A DNA stretch of 64,000 nt from Citricoccus alkalitolerans (GTDB lineage Bacteria > Actinomycetota > Actinomycetes > Actinomycetales > Micrococcaceae), in the NCBI RefSeq assembly GCF_039528175.1, contig NZ_BAAALH010000001.1:992001-1056000 (forward strand), given 5' to 3'. Shown piece by piece: positions 52,036-60,286 of the stretch. The translations under genes were made by a program, and so were the position numbers. The notes below the pieces were generated by a model that saw nothing but the letters and a program-made list of their open reading frames with translations, was not told the DNA's origin and made no database searches. Position 1 is the stretch's first letter; every line of letters begins with the position of its first letter.

Positions 52036-53706
52036 CTACCGGGACTGGAGGTCTCGGCGGCGGTAACCCCAGAGCCCCACCGCGGTGAGTGCCACGGCGA
52101 TGGCCATCATCGCCAGCAACGGGGCCGCCTCGATGTCCTGCGCAGGTAGAGCCGGTGTGTGTGAGAAGGGGGAGAGGTCCATGGCCCAGTCCGGCAGCTG
52201 AAGCAGGTCGCCGAGGAACAGAGCCAGTGCGATCCACACGACGAACAGCCAGGCCAGCACGGTCCACCGAGGCAGGAATCCGATCAAGGCCAGGGACAGG
52301 GTGGACGCCACCAGCAACGCCGGCAGGTAGGCCGCGGCGGCGAGGGCCATCTCACCAACCCAATGCCGGTCTCCGGTGCCCGCCCAGACGCCCACACCGA
52401 CTCCGACGCCTCCCAGCAGGGTGAGGACGATCATCTGCAATCCCACCGTGGCCGACCACCCTGCCAGATAGCCAGTACGCGTTCGACCGGAGACGAGCAG
52501 CAGTTCCGATCTTCCGGTGGACTCCTCACCCTGCAGGGCCAGGATGCCGGAGACCCCGAGGATCAGCGGGGCGATCATCACGAAGGACAGGATGACCGCT
52601 GCGAACTCCGCGGTCAGGTCCGTACCGTCCACGGCGATCCAGTCGGCGAGCGCCGGGTTCTCCTCCAGCATGCCGTCGAGCGAGTTGGCCAGAGAGCCCA
52701 TCGCGATGGCGAAGAAGAACGCGCCAACGCCCCATGCCAATGCCGAGCCTCGCTGGAGTCGCCCGGCCAGGCCGGCGGGGGAGTGCAAGCCACTGGACGC
52801 CGTCGCCGGTCCGCGGCGTGCCGGACGCAGTCCGGCACCGAGATCACGCCGCTGGGACAAGATGATGGCCAGCGCGAACAGGACGACGGTTACGGCAAGG
52901 GACACGGCCAGCGGCCACCATCGCAGGTCCACGAAGAGACGAGTCTGTTGGGCCCAGGCGAAGGGGGAGAACCAGGACAGCCAGGAGCCGGTGTTCTCGA
53001 TCACGTCTCCCACGCCCCGGAGCAGGTAGGCCACGGCAACGCCCGCCATGGCCATGCCGGTGGCGTTGCGGGCGTGTTCCGTCAGTTGGGCGGCCACCAT
53101 GGCCAGGGCGGCGAAGACCAACCCTGTCAGGGCGGTGCCGGCGCCGAGGGCTAGCGAGCTGTTCAGCTCCAGGTCCTCATGGCCGATGGATACCAGCCCG
53201 AAGGTGGTGGCCACGCCGACGAGGATGCAGGCCAGGGCCACGGTCGCGACTGCCGCAGTGGCCGGAGCGAAACGGCCGACTGGCAGGGCTCGGATCATCT
53301 CCAACCGTCCGGATTCCTCCTCCGCGCGGGTGTGGCGGACTGCCAGGAGGATAGCCATGATGGCTACAGTGAGGAACACATAGAGGCTGAGTTCGTTGGC
53401 CACCATGGCACCGAAGGTGTAGTCGTCCGCAGCGAAGGCCGGCCCGGTCATCATGATGGTGGCCGGGTTGGTCAGCAGTGCACCGCGCGCCTGGATGGCC
53501 TCTTCGGTGGCGAAGGCCTGGTCCAGCGAGTACACCGAGCCGTAGACGCCGAGTCCCACCGCCACTGTCCAGAGAAGGATACGGACCCGGTCGAGTCGAA
53601 GGTTGAGCCTCAACAGCTCCCCGGTCCCGGTGAACGGGGAACCGGCCTTGGGCACCGCATGGGCGGGGCCCGCCACCAGAGGTCGACGCCGGTCGAGGGC
53701 CGTCAT
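52036..53706 (-). CDS. ABC-2 type exporter permease
   Basis: This 556-aa permease has about twelve hydrophobic segments in two similar halves, each starting after a soluble N-terminal stretch (RVRILLWTVAVGLGVYGSVY; later RGSALAWGVGAFFFAIAMGS). It resembles the tetronasin/polyketide-antibiotic export permeases of actinobacteria. The ATG overlaps the ATPase stop (ATGA), so permease and ATPase are produced together. The substrate is probably a hydrophobic drug or lipid-like compound, judged from the family and the adjoining TetR regulator. Confidence 0.88.
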   Translation of the reverse strand: MTALDRRRPLVAGPAHAVPKAGSPFTGTGELLRLNLRLDRVRILLWTVAVGLGVYGSVYSLDQAFATEEAIQARGALLTNPATIMMTGPAFAADDYTFGAMVANELSLYVFLTVAIMAILLAVRHTRAEEESGRLEMIRALPVGRFAPATAAVATVALACILVGVATTFGLVSIGHEDLELNSSLALGAGTALTGLVFAALAMVAAQLTEHARNATGMAMAGVAVAYLLRGVGDVIENTGSWLSWFSPFAWAQQTRLFVDLRWWPLAVSLAVTVVLFALAIILSQRRDLGAGLRPARRGPATASSGLHSPAGLAGRLQRGSALAWGVGAFFFAIAMGSLANSLDGMLEENPALADWIAVDGTDLTAEFAAVILSFVMIAPLILGVSGILALQGEESTGRSELLLVSGRTRTGYLAGWSATVGLQMIVLTLLGGVGVGVGVWAGTGDRHWVGEMALAAAAYLPALLVASTLSLALIGFLPRWTVLAWLFVVWIALALFLGDLLQLPDWAMDLSPFSHTPALPAQDIEAAPLLAMMAIAVALTAVGLWGYRRRDLQSR

Positions 53707-54710
53707 CGCGATCCCTCCCGCTGGTCCTGCACAGACTGGCGGTCACGGTCCTGGTCCTCATTGCCGTAATGGCGCAGGAAGAGATCCTCCAGCGACGGCG
53801 GCGTGATCGTCAGGTTCTGGACCCCTGTAGCAGCCAGGACTCCGAGCACCCGGGTCAGGTGGTGGTGGTCGACGTCGAAGCGGACGCGCCCTTGATCCAC
53901 AGCCAGGTCGTGGATGCCCTCCAGGCTTTCCAGCCCATGTACCCCGGATGAACCTGCGGTAGCGGGCGGGCCGGCGTCGAGGGTGGCGTTCACCGTGGAC
54001 CGGGTCAGATGACGCAGGTCGTTCAGGGTGCCGCTTTCCACGGCTTTTCCCGCACGGATGATCGTGACCGTGTCACAGAGCTTCTCCACCTCGGCAAGGA
54101 TGTGGCTGGACAGCAGCACGGTCCTGCCAACGTCCCGAAGGGCGCGAACCTCGGCCTGGAAGACGGCCTCCATCAGTGGGTCCAGCCCGGACGTGGGCTC
54201 GTCGAAGACGAACAGCTCGGCATCGGAGGCGAGAGCGGCCACAAGTGCCACCTTCTGCCGGTTGCCCTTGGAGTACGTGCGGGCCTTCTTGGTCGGATCC
54301 AACTCGAAGCGTTCGAGCAGTTCCTCGCGGCGGGAGCTGTTCGCGCGCTGGCCCGCCCGACGGCGTTCCTGGCCACCCAGACGGGCCAGCACGTCGATGG
54401 CCTCACCGCCGGTCAGGTTGGGCCACAGGCTCGCGTCACCGGGAACATAGGCGAGCCGACGGTGGATCGCGACCTGATCCGCCCAGGCATCCTGACCCAG
54501 GACCGTGGCCGTGCCGGAATCGGGTCGGAGTAGGCCCAGCAGGATCCGGATCGCGGTGGACTTGCCGGCACCATTCGGACCGAGGAAGCCCGTGACCTGG
54601 CCGGTGGGCACCTCGAGATCGAAACCGTCGAGGGCACGCGTGATGCCGAAGGTCTTGACCAGGCCCTTCGCTTCGACGGCGACCGCTGGCGCAACTGGTT
54701 GGGAGGTCAT
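53703..54710 (-). CDS. ABC exporter ATP-binding protein
   Basis: This 335-aa nucleotide-binding subunit has Walker A GFLGPNGAGKSTAIR, a signature YSKGNRQKVALVAAL (a variant of LSGGQ) and Walker B LFVFDEPTSGLDP, followed by the H-loop in LLSSHILAEVEKL. The C-terminal 100 residues form the accessory domain common to drug-exporter ATPases, with a charged end (NEDQDRDRQSVQDQREGSR). Both its start and its stop overlap neighbouring genes by ATGA, forming a regulator-ATPase-permease operon. Confidence 0.92.
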   Translation of the reverse strand: MTSQPVAPAVAVEAKGLVKTFGITRALDGFDLEVPTGQVTGFLGPNGAGKSTAIRILLGLLRPDSGTATVLGQDAWADQVAIHRRLAYVPGDASLWPNLTGGEAIDVLARLGGQERRRAGQRANSSRREELLERFELDPTKKARTYSKGNRQKVALVAALASDAELFVFDEPTSGLDPLMEAVFQAEVRALRDVGRTVLLSSHILAEVEKLCDTVTIIRAGKAVESGTLNDLRHLTRSTVNATLDAGPPATAGSSGVHGLESLEGIHDLAVDQGRVRFDVDHHHLTRVLGVLAATGVQNLTITPPSLEDLFLRHYGNEDQDRDRQSVQDQREGSR

Positions 54711-55372
54711 GATGTGGTCCTTTCGGTGCTCTGGGCGGAGCCCTGTCCCTCAAGGTAGGCGTCCAACAGGGTGGAATCCGTGAGGAGTGGCTTGGTGAAG
54801 AGCTCCAGGGTGGGCAAGAGGATGCGGTCCACATAGGCGGCGAACCAGGCGGGCAATGCGGCAAGGTCCAGGGGATCTTTCCCCGCGGGAAGGTTCAGCA
54901 GCAGAGACCCGAGTGCGAAGTCGGTGAGGAGACGTGCCCTGGCGGCTTCGTCCCGACTGGGGGAGACGGTGCCAGCACGCACACCGTCCCGGAGGTACTC
55001 GACCGTATCCGCCACCATTCCGTCGACGAGCCGGCTCGTGAGCTCTCCACCGGCCTGCAAACAGCGCAGGATGTATCCGACGAGAGGGGCATACCCCTCC
55101 AACTGGGCCAACTGGGCCAACATCGCCGCGGGAGCACCGGCGGGCAGCATCAATTCGGCCTTGTTGACCCTGATCGAGGCCTGGACGAACTCATCGCAGG
55201 CGCTGCGCAGCCCGGCGCGGGAACCGAAGTGGTGCATGATCAGCCCCGCGCTGACGCCGGCGTCCGAGGCGATGGAGCGCAGTGGAGCATCCAAGCCGTC
55301 CTGGGCGAATCGCAGGATGGCGGCGTCCCTGATCCGCGCCTTGGCGGTCTGATCGTCAGGTCCTGAACGCAT
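54707..55372 (-). CDS. TetR family regulator of the ABC exporter
   Basis: This 221-aa TetR repressor has its helix-turn-helix at RSIASDAGVSAGLIMHHFGS and a helical ligand-binding domain that resembles multidrug-responsive TetR proteins. The ATG at 55372 lies within the first operator, so the repressor would also block its own start region. The stop overlaps the ATPase start (ATGA). It probably controls the exporter in response to the exported compound. Confidence 0.88.
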   Translation of the reverse strand: MRSGPDDQTAKARIRDAAILRFAQDGLDAPLRSIASDAGVSAGLIMHHFGSRAGLRSACDEFVQASIRVNKAELMLPAGAPAAMLAQLAQLEGYAPLVGYILRCLQAGGELTSRLVDGMVADTVEYLRDGVRAGTVSPSRDEAARARLLTDFALGSLLLNLPAGKDPLDLAALPAWFAAYVDRILLPTLELFTKPLLTDSTLLDAYLEGQGSAQSTERTTS

Positions 55373-55397
55373 GTTCAAGACACTAAACAGATGTTCA
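55364..55397. promoter_or_regulatory. Paired TetR operators upstream of the ABC exporter operon
   Basis: Two 14-bp near-palindromes lie 20 bp apart, two helical turns: TGAAC-GCAT-GTTCA (55364-55377, perfect 5-bp arms) and TAAAC-AGAT-GTTCA (55384-55397, one mismatch). Both contain the same ATGTTCAAGA decamer. They cover the tetR start codon and the expected promoter, as for autoregulated TetR genes. Confidence 0.6.
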
Positions 55398-55596
55398 AGA
55401 TGACGTCAAGGGTTGAGGTGGCCGGCGAAGGCGCTCAATCGGCTCGACTGACAGGCGGAGCCGTAGCTCTGGACGATGTAGTGAGCAGTCTTGCGTCGTG
55501 CCGTGACGTAGGCCTAGGGCGCGAAGGATACCTATTCAGTCGTTCTCTTAAAGCGCCGATAATCTACATTATGTCAACTACTGGATGGACGGGTAC

Positions 55597-55902
55597 TCAG
55601 CGCGGTGTCTCGTACCTGGTCAGAAGCACACCCCCGGGGAACGTCCGGGTCTCCACCAGGATCAGGTTCACCCACTGATCCAGGGTCGGGAAGAACGGTG
55701 TGCCGCCGCCCACCAGGACCGGATGCGTGACGATCGCGTACTCGTCGATCAGCCCTGCCCGCACGGCCGCCGCGGCGAGGGTGGCTCCGCCGACGTCCAT
55801 GATGCCGCCGCCCTCAGTCTTGAGCTTGGTGATCTCGGTGACAGGGTCTCCGGTGACCAGGCGGGCGTTCCAGTTCCCGCGTACCAGTCTCCGAAGTACA
55901 GG
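55597..55902 (-). pseudogene. RibD_C/dihydrofolate reductase-like gene, 5' part missing
   Basis: The frame contains the C-terminal part of a RibD C-terminal/DHFR-like protein: NWNARLVTGDPVTEITKLK, IMDVGGATLAAAAVRAGLID and THPVLVGGGTPFF are family landmarks. The first 90 or so residues, with the N-terminal Rossmann strand, are absent; upstream sequence is the promoter region of the MBL gene. It therefore looks like a truncated remnant. The 55398-55596 stretch upstream holds only a locally AT-richer segment (55530-55590) with a small TAAT-CTAC-ATTA palindrome. Confidence 0.65.
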
Positions 55903-55995
55903 ACAGCCCGGCGAGGGAGGACAGCGACGCCCAACTCTCCACCGAAGCTCTACCGTCCACTAATGTGGCCACCACCGCCTTCAAGGAGCATTGCC

Positions 55996-57450
55996 ATGTT
56001 GCTGGAACGGATCTATGACCACGACCTGTCCCAGGCAAGTTATCTGATCGGCTGCCAGAAGACCGGGGAAGCCATCGTGGTGGACCCCCGCCGGGACATC
56101 CAGGAGTACCTGGACCTTGCCGCCCAGAACGGAATGCGGATCGCCGCAGTGACAGAGACCCACATCCATGCCGACTATCTCTCGGGATCCCGAGAACTCG
56201 CGCGCGCAACCGACGCCACGCTCTGCGTCTCGGCGGAGGGTGGCCCGGACTGGCAGTACGGCTTCGAGGCCGAGCGTCTACATGACCGTGACACCATCAC
56301 CGTGGGCAACATCACCCTCCAGGCACTGCACACCCCCGGACACACCCCAGAGCACCTGTCGTTCCTCGTCACCGATGGCGCCGTCACCTCCGAGCCGGGA
56401 TATCTCCTCTCCGGAGATTTCGTCTTCGCGGGCGATCTCGGCCGCCCCGATCTCCTCGACGAGGCGGCCGATGGCGTGGACACCCGTTTCGAGGGGGCCC
56501 GGCAACTTTTCGCGTCCCTCCGAGACGTCTTCCTCGCGCTCCCTGACCACGTGCAGGTCTTCCCGGGCCACGGCGCCGGATCGCCGTGTGGCAAGGCGCT
56601 CGGTGCGCTGCCGTCAACCTCCGTGGGGTATGAGCGGCTGTACTCGTGGTGGGGCAGGCATGTGGCGGCCGGGGACGAGGACGGCTTCATCCATGAGCTG
56701 CTCGATGGTCAACCGGACGCCCACGCGTACTTCGGACGCATGAAGCGCCAGAACCGCGAGGGGCCAGAAGTCATGGGACCCAGGGAGGCGCTGGCCGAAC
56801 GGGACATCGCCACGGTCGCAGCAGGCCTGGACAACGGGTCCCTCGTGCTTGTGGACACCCGCCCGGTAGAGGCGGTCCACCGCCGGACAGTGCGGGATGC
56901 GCTGTCCCTGCCCAATCCCGGCAAGGTGGCCAGCCACGGCGCGTGGGCCTACGACCCCGAGCAGGACTCGACCCCGATCATCCTCCTGGCCGAGGGCGGC
57001 GAGCAGGCCCACCGGCTCTGGGACCACCTGGTCCGCGTCGGCATCGACCGGGTGGAGGGCTACGTCCGGAGCATCGAGGGGCTACCGGGCAGCCCACCCC
57101 TTCTCCTCTCCCCCGCCGACCTCGAGTCCGCTGACCACGCAGTTCTGCTGGATGTGCGCAGCAAGGGCGAGTACGCCGACGGGCACATCCCCGGCGCCCG
57201 GCAGCTCAATGCCGGCAAGGTTCTGTGGAGTCAGGACGCGCTCCCTCGCCAACGAGTCATCGTGACCTATTGCCAGACTGGCATCCGCAACGCCGTAGCC
57301 GCCTCGGCCCTGCGTCGCGCCGGCTTCACCGTCGCCGAACTGGAGGGGTCCTATGCCGGCTGGCAGAACTGGAAGGCTCGGTCTCGGGAATCTTCTGAGA
57401 GATCAGTGTTCGACGCCGGACACGCACCCACCGCAGAGTCCGTCGCCTGA
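55996..57450 (+). CDS. MBL-fold hydrolase fused to two rhodanese domains (persulfide dioxygenase-like)
   Basis: This 484-aa protein starts with a metallo-beta-lactamase domain of the ETHE1/persulfide-dioxygenase type (THIHADYLSGSREL, ALHTPGHTPEHLSF, SGDFVFAGDLGRPDL, FPGHGAGSPCGK). Two rhodanese domains follow. The second keeps the active Cys (IVTYCQTGIRNA); the first lacks it (IILLAEGGEQAH). Similar proteins oxidise or transfer persulfide sulfur and protect against reactive sulfur species. AAGGAG lies 8 bp before the ATG. Its neighbours are a DHFR-like remnant and a VOC protein, which give no further hint. Confidence 0.85.
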   Translation: MLLERIYDHDLSQASYLIGCQKTGEAIVVDPRRDIQEYLDLAAQNGMRIAAVTETHIHADYLSGSRELARATDATLCVSAEGGPDWQYGFEAERLHDRDTITVGNITLQALHTPGHTPEHLSFLVTDGAVTSEPGYLLSGDFVFAGDLGRPDLLDEAADGVDTRFEGARQLFASLRDVFLALPDHVQVFPGHGAGSPCGKALGALPSTSVGYERLYSWWGRHVAAGDEDGFIHELLDGQPDAHAYFGRMKRQNREGPEVMGPREALAERDIATVAAGLDNGSLVLVDTRPVEAVHRRTVRDALSLPNPGKVASHGAWAYDPEQDSTPIILLAEGGEQAHRLWDHLVRVGIDRVEGYVRSIEGLPGSPPLLLSPADLESADHAVLLDVRSKGEYADGHIPGARQLNAGKVLWSQDALPRQRVIVTYCQTGIRNAVAASALRRAGFTVAELEGSYAGWQNWKARSRESSERSVFDAGHAPTAESVA

Positions 57451-57477
57451 GCCTGTTCCGCTGGCCTGCCTCACTCT

Positions 57478-57483
57478 TAAGCT
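57478..57483 (+). promoter_or_regulatory. Leaderless -10 box of the VOC gene
   Basis: TAAGCT ends 6 bp before the ATG at 57490. Confidence 0.45.
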
Positions 57484-57489
57484 GTGTTG

Positions 57490-57969
57490 ATGACCACCGA
57501 CATGCCCTCGGGTCCCGTGGGGCCCGCCTATGGACTCCAGCTTTGCGTTGACAGCGCACGCCCACACGAGCTCGCCGACTGGTGGGCCGAGGCCCTTCGC
57601 TGGGAGGTCGAGCCGCAGGACGAGGAATTCATCCGCCGCATGGTGACTGAGGGGCAGGCGAGCAACGCCAAGACCACGACGCACCGTGGCCGGCTGGTGT
57701 GGGCGAGCGGTACCGCCATCAACCCACCCGGGCAAGCTGACGGAGCAGGCGATCAGCCGCGCATCGTTTTCCAGGCCGTCCCCGAGTCCAAGTCCGTCAA
57801 GAACCGGGTCCATTGGGACCTGCGCGAACCCGGCGCCGACGACCAGCGCCGCACCGGTGAACTGCAACGGCTCATCGATTTGGGTGCCACGCAGGTCGGC
57901 TCAGGACGCCAGGGCCCATGGTCCTGGACCGTTCTGCAGGACCCGGAGGGCAACGAATTCTGTCTCTAG
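57490..57969 (+). CDS. VOC family (glyoxalase-like) protein
   Basis: This 159-aa protein has two beta-alpha-beta modules of the vicinal oxygen chelate fold: LQLCVDSARPHELADWWAEA at the start and VHWDLREPGADDQRRTGEL with WTVLQDPEGNEFCL at the end. The closing DPEGNEFC motif contains the usual metal-ligand Glu. The subgroup is the actinobacterial glyoxalase-like domain with unknown substrate. ATG 57490 is chosen over an upstream TTG/GTG because of the TAAGCT box 6 bp before it. Confidence 0.82.
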   Translation: MTTDMPSGPVGPAYGLQLCVDSARPHELADWWAEALRWEVEPQDEEFIRRMVTEGQASNAKTTTHRGRLVWASGTAINPPGQADGAGDQPRIVFQAVPESKSVKNRVHWDLREPGADDQRRTGELQRLIDLGATQVGSGRQGPWSWTVLQDPEGNEFCL

Positions 57970-58038
57970 GTGCTGAGCGTCAGTCCCAACCCGGCGCCAA
58001 CTCCCCCCTCATCGTGAGCCCCGTGGGATCTCAGGGCA

Positions 58039-58623
58039 TCAGGCCAGCAGAACAGCCACGCCCACACAGGCGCACGCCCACAGCTGGCTCGCGAAGGTCC
58101 CGAGGATGAACCGTTCAGCGGCGCCGGACTTTCCCAGTTCCGAATACCGGCCCAGCGCCTTGACCGCCAGAATGATCGCCAGTCCTTCGGGCCAGCCCAT
58201 GATCAGCGTTGAGGCCACGGCCAATCGCTCGAGGACACCGATCCAGGCCCCGCCTCGCAAGACGGGCTGTGCGTTGATCTCCTCGTTGAAGACCTTCTCG
58301 CCCTCTGGTCCTGTCAGGACCCGCTGGTGCTCCGGGTGGGACGAGTTGAAGGACAGCCGCAAGACCGCCACCGTGGGAGAACCCCCACCCACCGTCGCCG
58401 CCAGAACGGCCAAAGGCCCGGAGACGGCCCACCCCGCTCCCCCGCCGGACAGCAGCGCCACCACGGCTGCCGCACCCAGCAGGATGATCTGGATCACCGC
58501 AGAGCTGTACAACCAGACCTGTGGACGGTTCGGCGTCCCTCGCCATCGCTCGGAATACTGGGGCACTCCGATCAGGCCGGACACCACCAGCAGCGCCACT
58601 GACACCGCGGCTAAGCCTGTCAT
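58039..58623 (-). CDS. Membrane protein paired with a SatD-like protein
   Basis: This 194-aa protein has about five membrane helices (LAAVSVALLVVSGLIGVPQY; WLYSSAVIQIILLGAAAVVA; others near the C-terminus) and a conserved cytosolic stretch with LGKSGAAERFILGTFASQLW. I do not recognise an assigned function. Similar small membrane proteins stand next to SatD-like genes in other Gram-positive genomes. It overlaps the SatD-like gene by ATGA and is clearly co-translated with it. Confidence 0.75.
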   Translation of the reverse strand: MTGLAAVSVALLVVSGLIGVPQYSERWRGTPNRPQVWLYSSAVIQIILLGAAAVVALLSGGGAGWAVSGPLAVLAATVGGGSPTVAVLRLSFNSSHPEHQRVLTGPEGEKVFNEEINAQPVLRGGAWIGVLERLAVASTLIMGWPEGLAIILAVKALGRYSELGKSGAAERFILGTFASQLWACACVGVAVLLA

Positions 58624-59339
58624 CCCTGTCCCCCTGGTCCACCTCCGCCATCGACCAGCCGGTCAACGCGCTCCAGCATGCCAGAGACCACGGCCGCCAG
58701 GCGTCGGGACTCACCCCACAGTCCCGTGCGCAGGCGCGAACTCACCGCCTGCTGGGTGACACCCAACGCATGAGCGGCCTCGCGTTGAGTCTTGCCGGCG
58801 TCCACCAGCCGGCCAGCATCCTGGCCTTCCTCGCTGCGCCGATGTTCGAGTTCTGCCAGCAACTGCAGGCCCGCCTCGATTCCCTCCAGCAGCTCGGCCA
58901 CCTCGTTCCCGCCAGCAGCCGCGGTGCGAGATCCAGCCGAACCGGTCGAGTCGGTGGAGTCAGTGGGGCCACCTGGCGTGACCGGACCGGCCACGGCCAC
59001 CCGGCCGGGTGAATGCTTGGCTCGTTCGACGGCGATGCGGGCGTACTCGAAGGCGGGTCCGGCGCCGGCACGGGTCTCCGCAGGCAGGGGCTGGCGCACC
59101 TGGCCGACCCCGATTCCCACGCTCCAATGACCGGACCGCGCCGCCGAGAGGGCGATGCCCACCACGATCTCGGCCCGATCCACCACGCCCTGCACCTCGT
59201 CTCCCGCCGTGCGCTGAAACGGGCGGACGATGCCACGGCTGGACTCGTTCTCCTCCTGGTCAATGAGGCCCTCGATGAGGGCGGCCACCCGATCCGGGCC
59301 CCGGCTGGAAGCACGCTGATCCATTGTCATGACGAACAT
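58620..59339 (-). CDS. SatD-like protein with C-terminal helix-turn-helix
   Basis: This 239-aa protein has the SatD-family pattern in its first 125 residues (SSRGPDRVAALIEGLIDQEE, FQRTAGDEVQGVVDRAEIVV, WSVGIGVGQVRQPLP), which recalls the nucleotide-cyclase-like fold with a conserved GDE. After a Gly/Ser/Thr linker comes a helix-turn-helix (REAAHALGVTQQAVSSRLRT) suited to DNA binding. SatD proteins were described in streptococci, with unclear function. The ATG at 59339 is supported by a TAGGAT box 6 bp upstream. Regulation of its own divergent promoter region is plausible. Confidence 0.75.
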   Translation of the reverse strand: MFVMTMDQRASSRGPDRVAALIEGLIDQEENESSRGIVRPFQRTAGDEVQGVVDRAEIVVGIALSAARSGHWSVGIGVGQVRQPLPAETRAGAGPAFEYARIAVERAKHSPGRVAVAGPVTPGGPTDSTDSTGSAGSRTAAAGGNEVAELLEGIEAGLQLLAELEHRRSEEGQDAGRLVDAGKTQREAAHALGVTQQAVSSRLRTGLWGESRRLAAVVSGMLERVDRLVDGGGGPGGQG

Positions 59340-59343
59340 TTCA

Positions 59344-59380
59344 CAATCCTAGCGGTTGGTATGCTCGCGAACAAGGATTG
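59344..59380. promoter_or_regulatory. Divergent region with inverted CAATCC/GGATTG repeat
   Basis: The 76-bp region between the SatD-like and DUF3054 genes contains CAATCC (59344-59349), overlapping the SatD-like -10, and its inverse GGATTG (59375-59380) within an AT-rich GGATTGAATATTG. It is a possible site for the SatD-like HTH protein. Confidence 0.35.
59346..59351 (-). promoter_or_regulatory. Leaderless -10 box of the SatD-like gene
   Basis: The minus strand reads TAGGAT, ending 6 bp before the ATG at 59339. Confidence 0.5.
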
Positions 59381-59403
59381 AATATTGTTATCGAGGGGGC
59401 GTC

Positions 59404-59409
59404 TAGGGT
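59404..59409 (+). promoter_or_regulatory. Leaderless -10 box of the DUF3054 gene
   Basis: TAGGGT ends 6 bp before the ATG at 59416. Confidence 0.5.
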
Positions 59410-59415
59410 GGAGGG

Positions 59416-59856
59416 ATGCCCGCTTCTTCCGAGACCCCACCGCCGACCGATGCACGGACGACGCTGCACGCGCACACCCGGACCTCGCGTTGGATGTGGA
59501 TGACCTTGTCACTGGACGCAGTGTTGATCGTGCTCTTCGCCGCGCTGGGGCGCAAGACGCACGAGTCCGGCGCGGACGTCGGCGGCCTTCTCTTCACCGC
59601 GCTTCCCTTCTTGCTGGCCTGGGCCATCGCCACCGCATTCACCCGCCCGCACCGCACCTGGGCGCAGATCTGGCCGGCCGGCGTCGTGGTGTGGTTGGTG
59701 ACTGCGGCGGGCGGCCTCGCCCTGCGGGTGGCCTTCGGCGGCACGGCCGCCCCGGCGTTCCAGTGGGTGGCGGCAGGTTCCCTGGCCGTGCTCGTCCTAG
59801 GCCGCCGCGCCGTCACCGCGCTTATCCTGCGGTCACGACGTCGACGCCGGTCCTAG
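59416..59856 (+). CDS. DUF3054 family membrane protein
   Basis: This 146-aa actinobacterial membrane protein has four hydrophobic helices (LSLDAVLIVLFAALGRKTHE; LLFTALPFLLAWAIATAFTR; WPAGVVVWLVTAAGGLALRV; FQWVAAGSLAVLVLGRRAVT) and a short Arg-rich C-terminus. The first helix ends with the family-typical ALGRxxHE. No biochemical function is known for DUF3054. It is divergent from the SatD-like gene and precedes an Lrp-like gene. Confidence 0.85.
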   Translation: MPASSETPPPTDARTTLHAHTRTSRWMWMTLSLDAVLIVLFAALGRKTHESGADVGGLLFTALPFLLAWAIATAFTRPHRTWAQIWPAGVVVWLVTAAGGLALRVAFGGTAAPAFQWVAAGSLAVLVLGRRAVTALILRSRRRRRS

Positions 59857-59859
59857 GAT
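59854..59859 (+). promoter_or_regulatory. Candidate -10 box of the Lrp-like gene
   Basis: TAGGAT overlaps the DUF3054 stop and lies 48 bp before the ATG at 59908. The leader would contain AGGAGG. Confidence 0.38.
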
Positions 59860-59907
59860 GGCATCGAGACCAGACGAGACCAAGAGAAGCACCCAGGAGG
59901 AACCACG

Positions 59908-60198
59908 ATGGTGACAGCCTTCGTCATGATCAAGACCGACCCGGACCGAATCCCAGAGTGTGCGGAACAGCTGTCCGACCTCAATGGCGTGACGTCCGTC
60001 TATTCGGTGACCGGGAACTGGGACCTCGTGGCCATGGTCCGATTGCGCCGATACGAGGATTTGGCCGACGTCATCGCGGACCAGATGTCCAAGGTGGAGG
60101 GCGTCCGGGACACCGAGACCATGCTCGCCTTCCGCGCGTACTCACGCCATGATCTGGAAGAGGGATTCGCCCTCGGCTTCGAGAACATCGAGCAGTAG
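59908..60198 (+). CDS. Stand-alone Lrp/AsnC ligand-binding (RAM) domain protein
   Basis: This 96-aa protein consists only of the Lrp/AsnC ligand-binding domain: VTAFVMIKTDPDRIPECAEQ, VYSVTGNWDLVAMVRLRRYE and TMLAFRAYSRHDLEEGFALG show the beta-alpha-beta-beta-alpha-beta pattern. The DNA-binding half is absent. Such proteins form octamers or decamers that bind amino acids. AGGAGGAA lies 7 bp before the ATG. The gene is convergent with trpD; in mycobacteria and relatives a similar gene also lies beside trpD and ctaE, so an amino-acid sensing link is possible. Confidence 0.88.
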   Translation: MVTAFVMIKTDPDRIPECAEQLSDLNGVTSVYSVTGNWDLVAMVRLRRYEDLADVIADQMSKVEGVRDTETMLAFRAYSRHDLEEGFALGFENIEQ

Positions 60199-60207
60199 CA
60201 GCTCACA

Positions 60208-60239
60208 GCCGGACAGGACGAGCGTCTACAGCGTCCGGC
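60208..60239. terminator. Hairpin between Lrp-like and trpD genes
   Basis: GCCGGAC (60208-60214) pairs with GTCCGGC (60233-60239) around an 18-nt loop, in the gap of two convergent genes. There is no U-tract, so its action as terminator is uncertain. Confidence 0.35.
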
Positions 60240-60286
60240 GAACCGGGTGCCGCCGAGGTGCGGCGGGGCCACCTCGATGACCCGGC

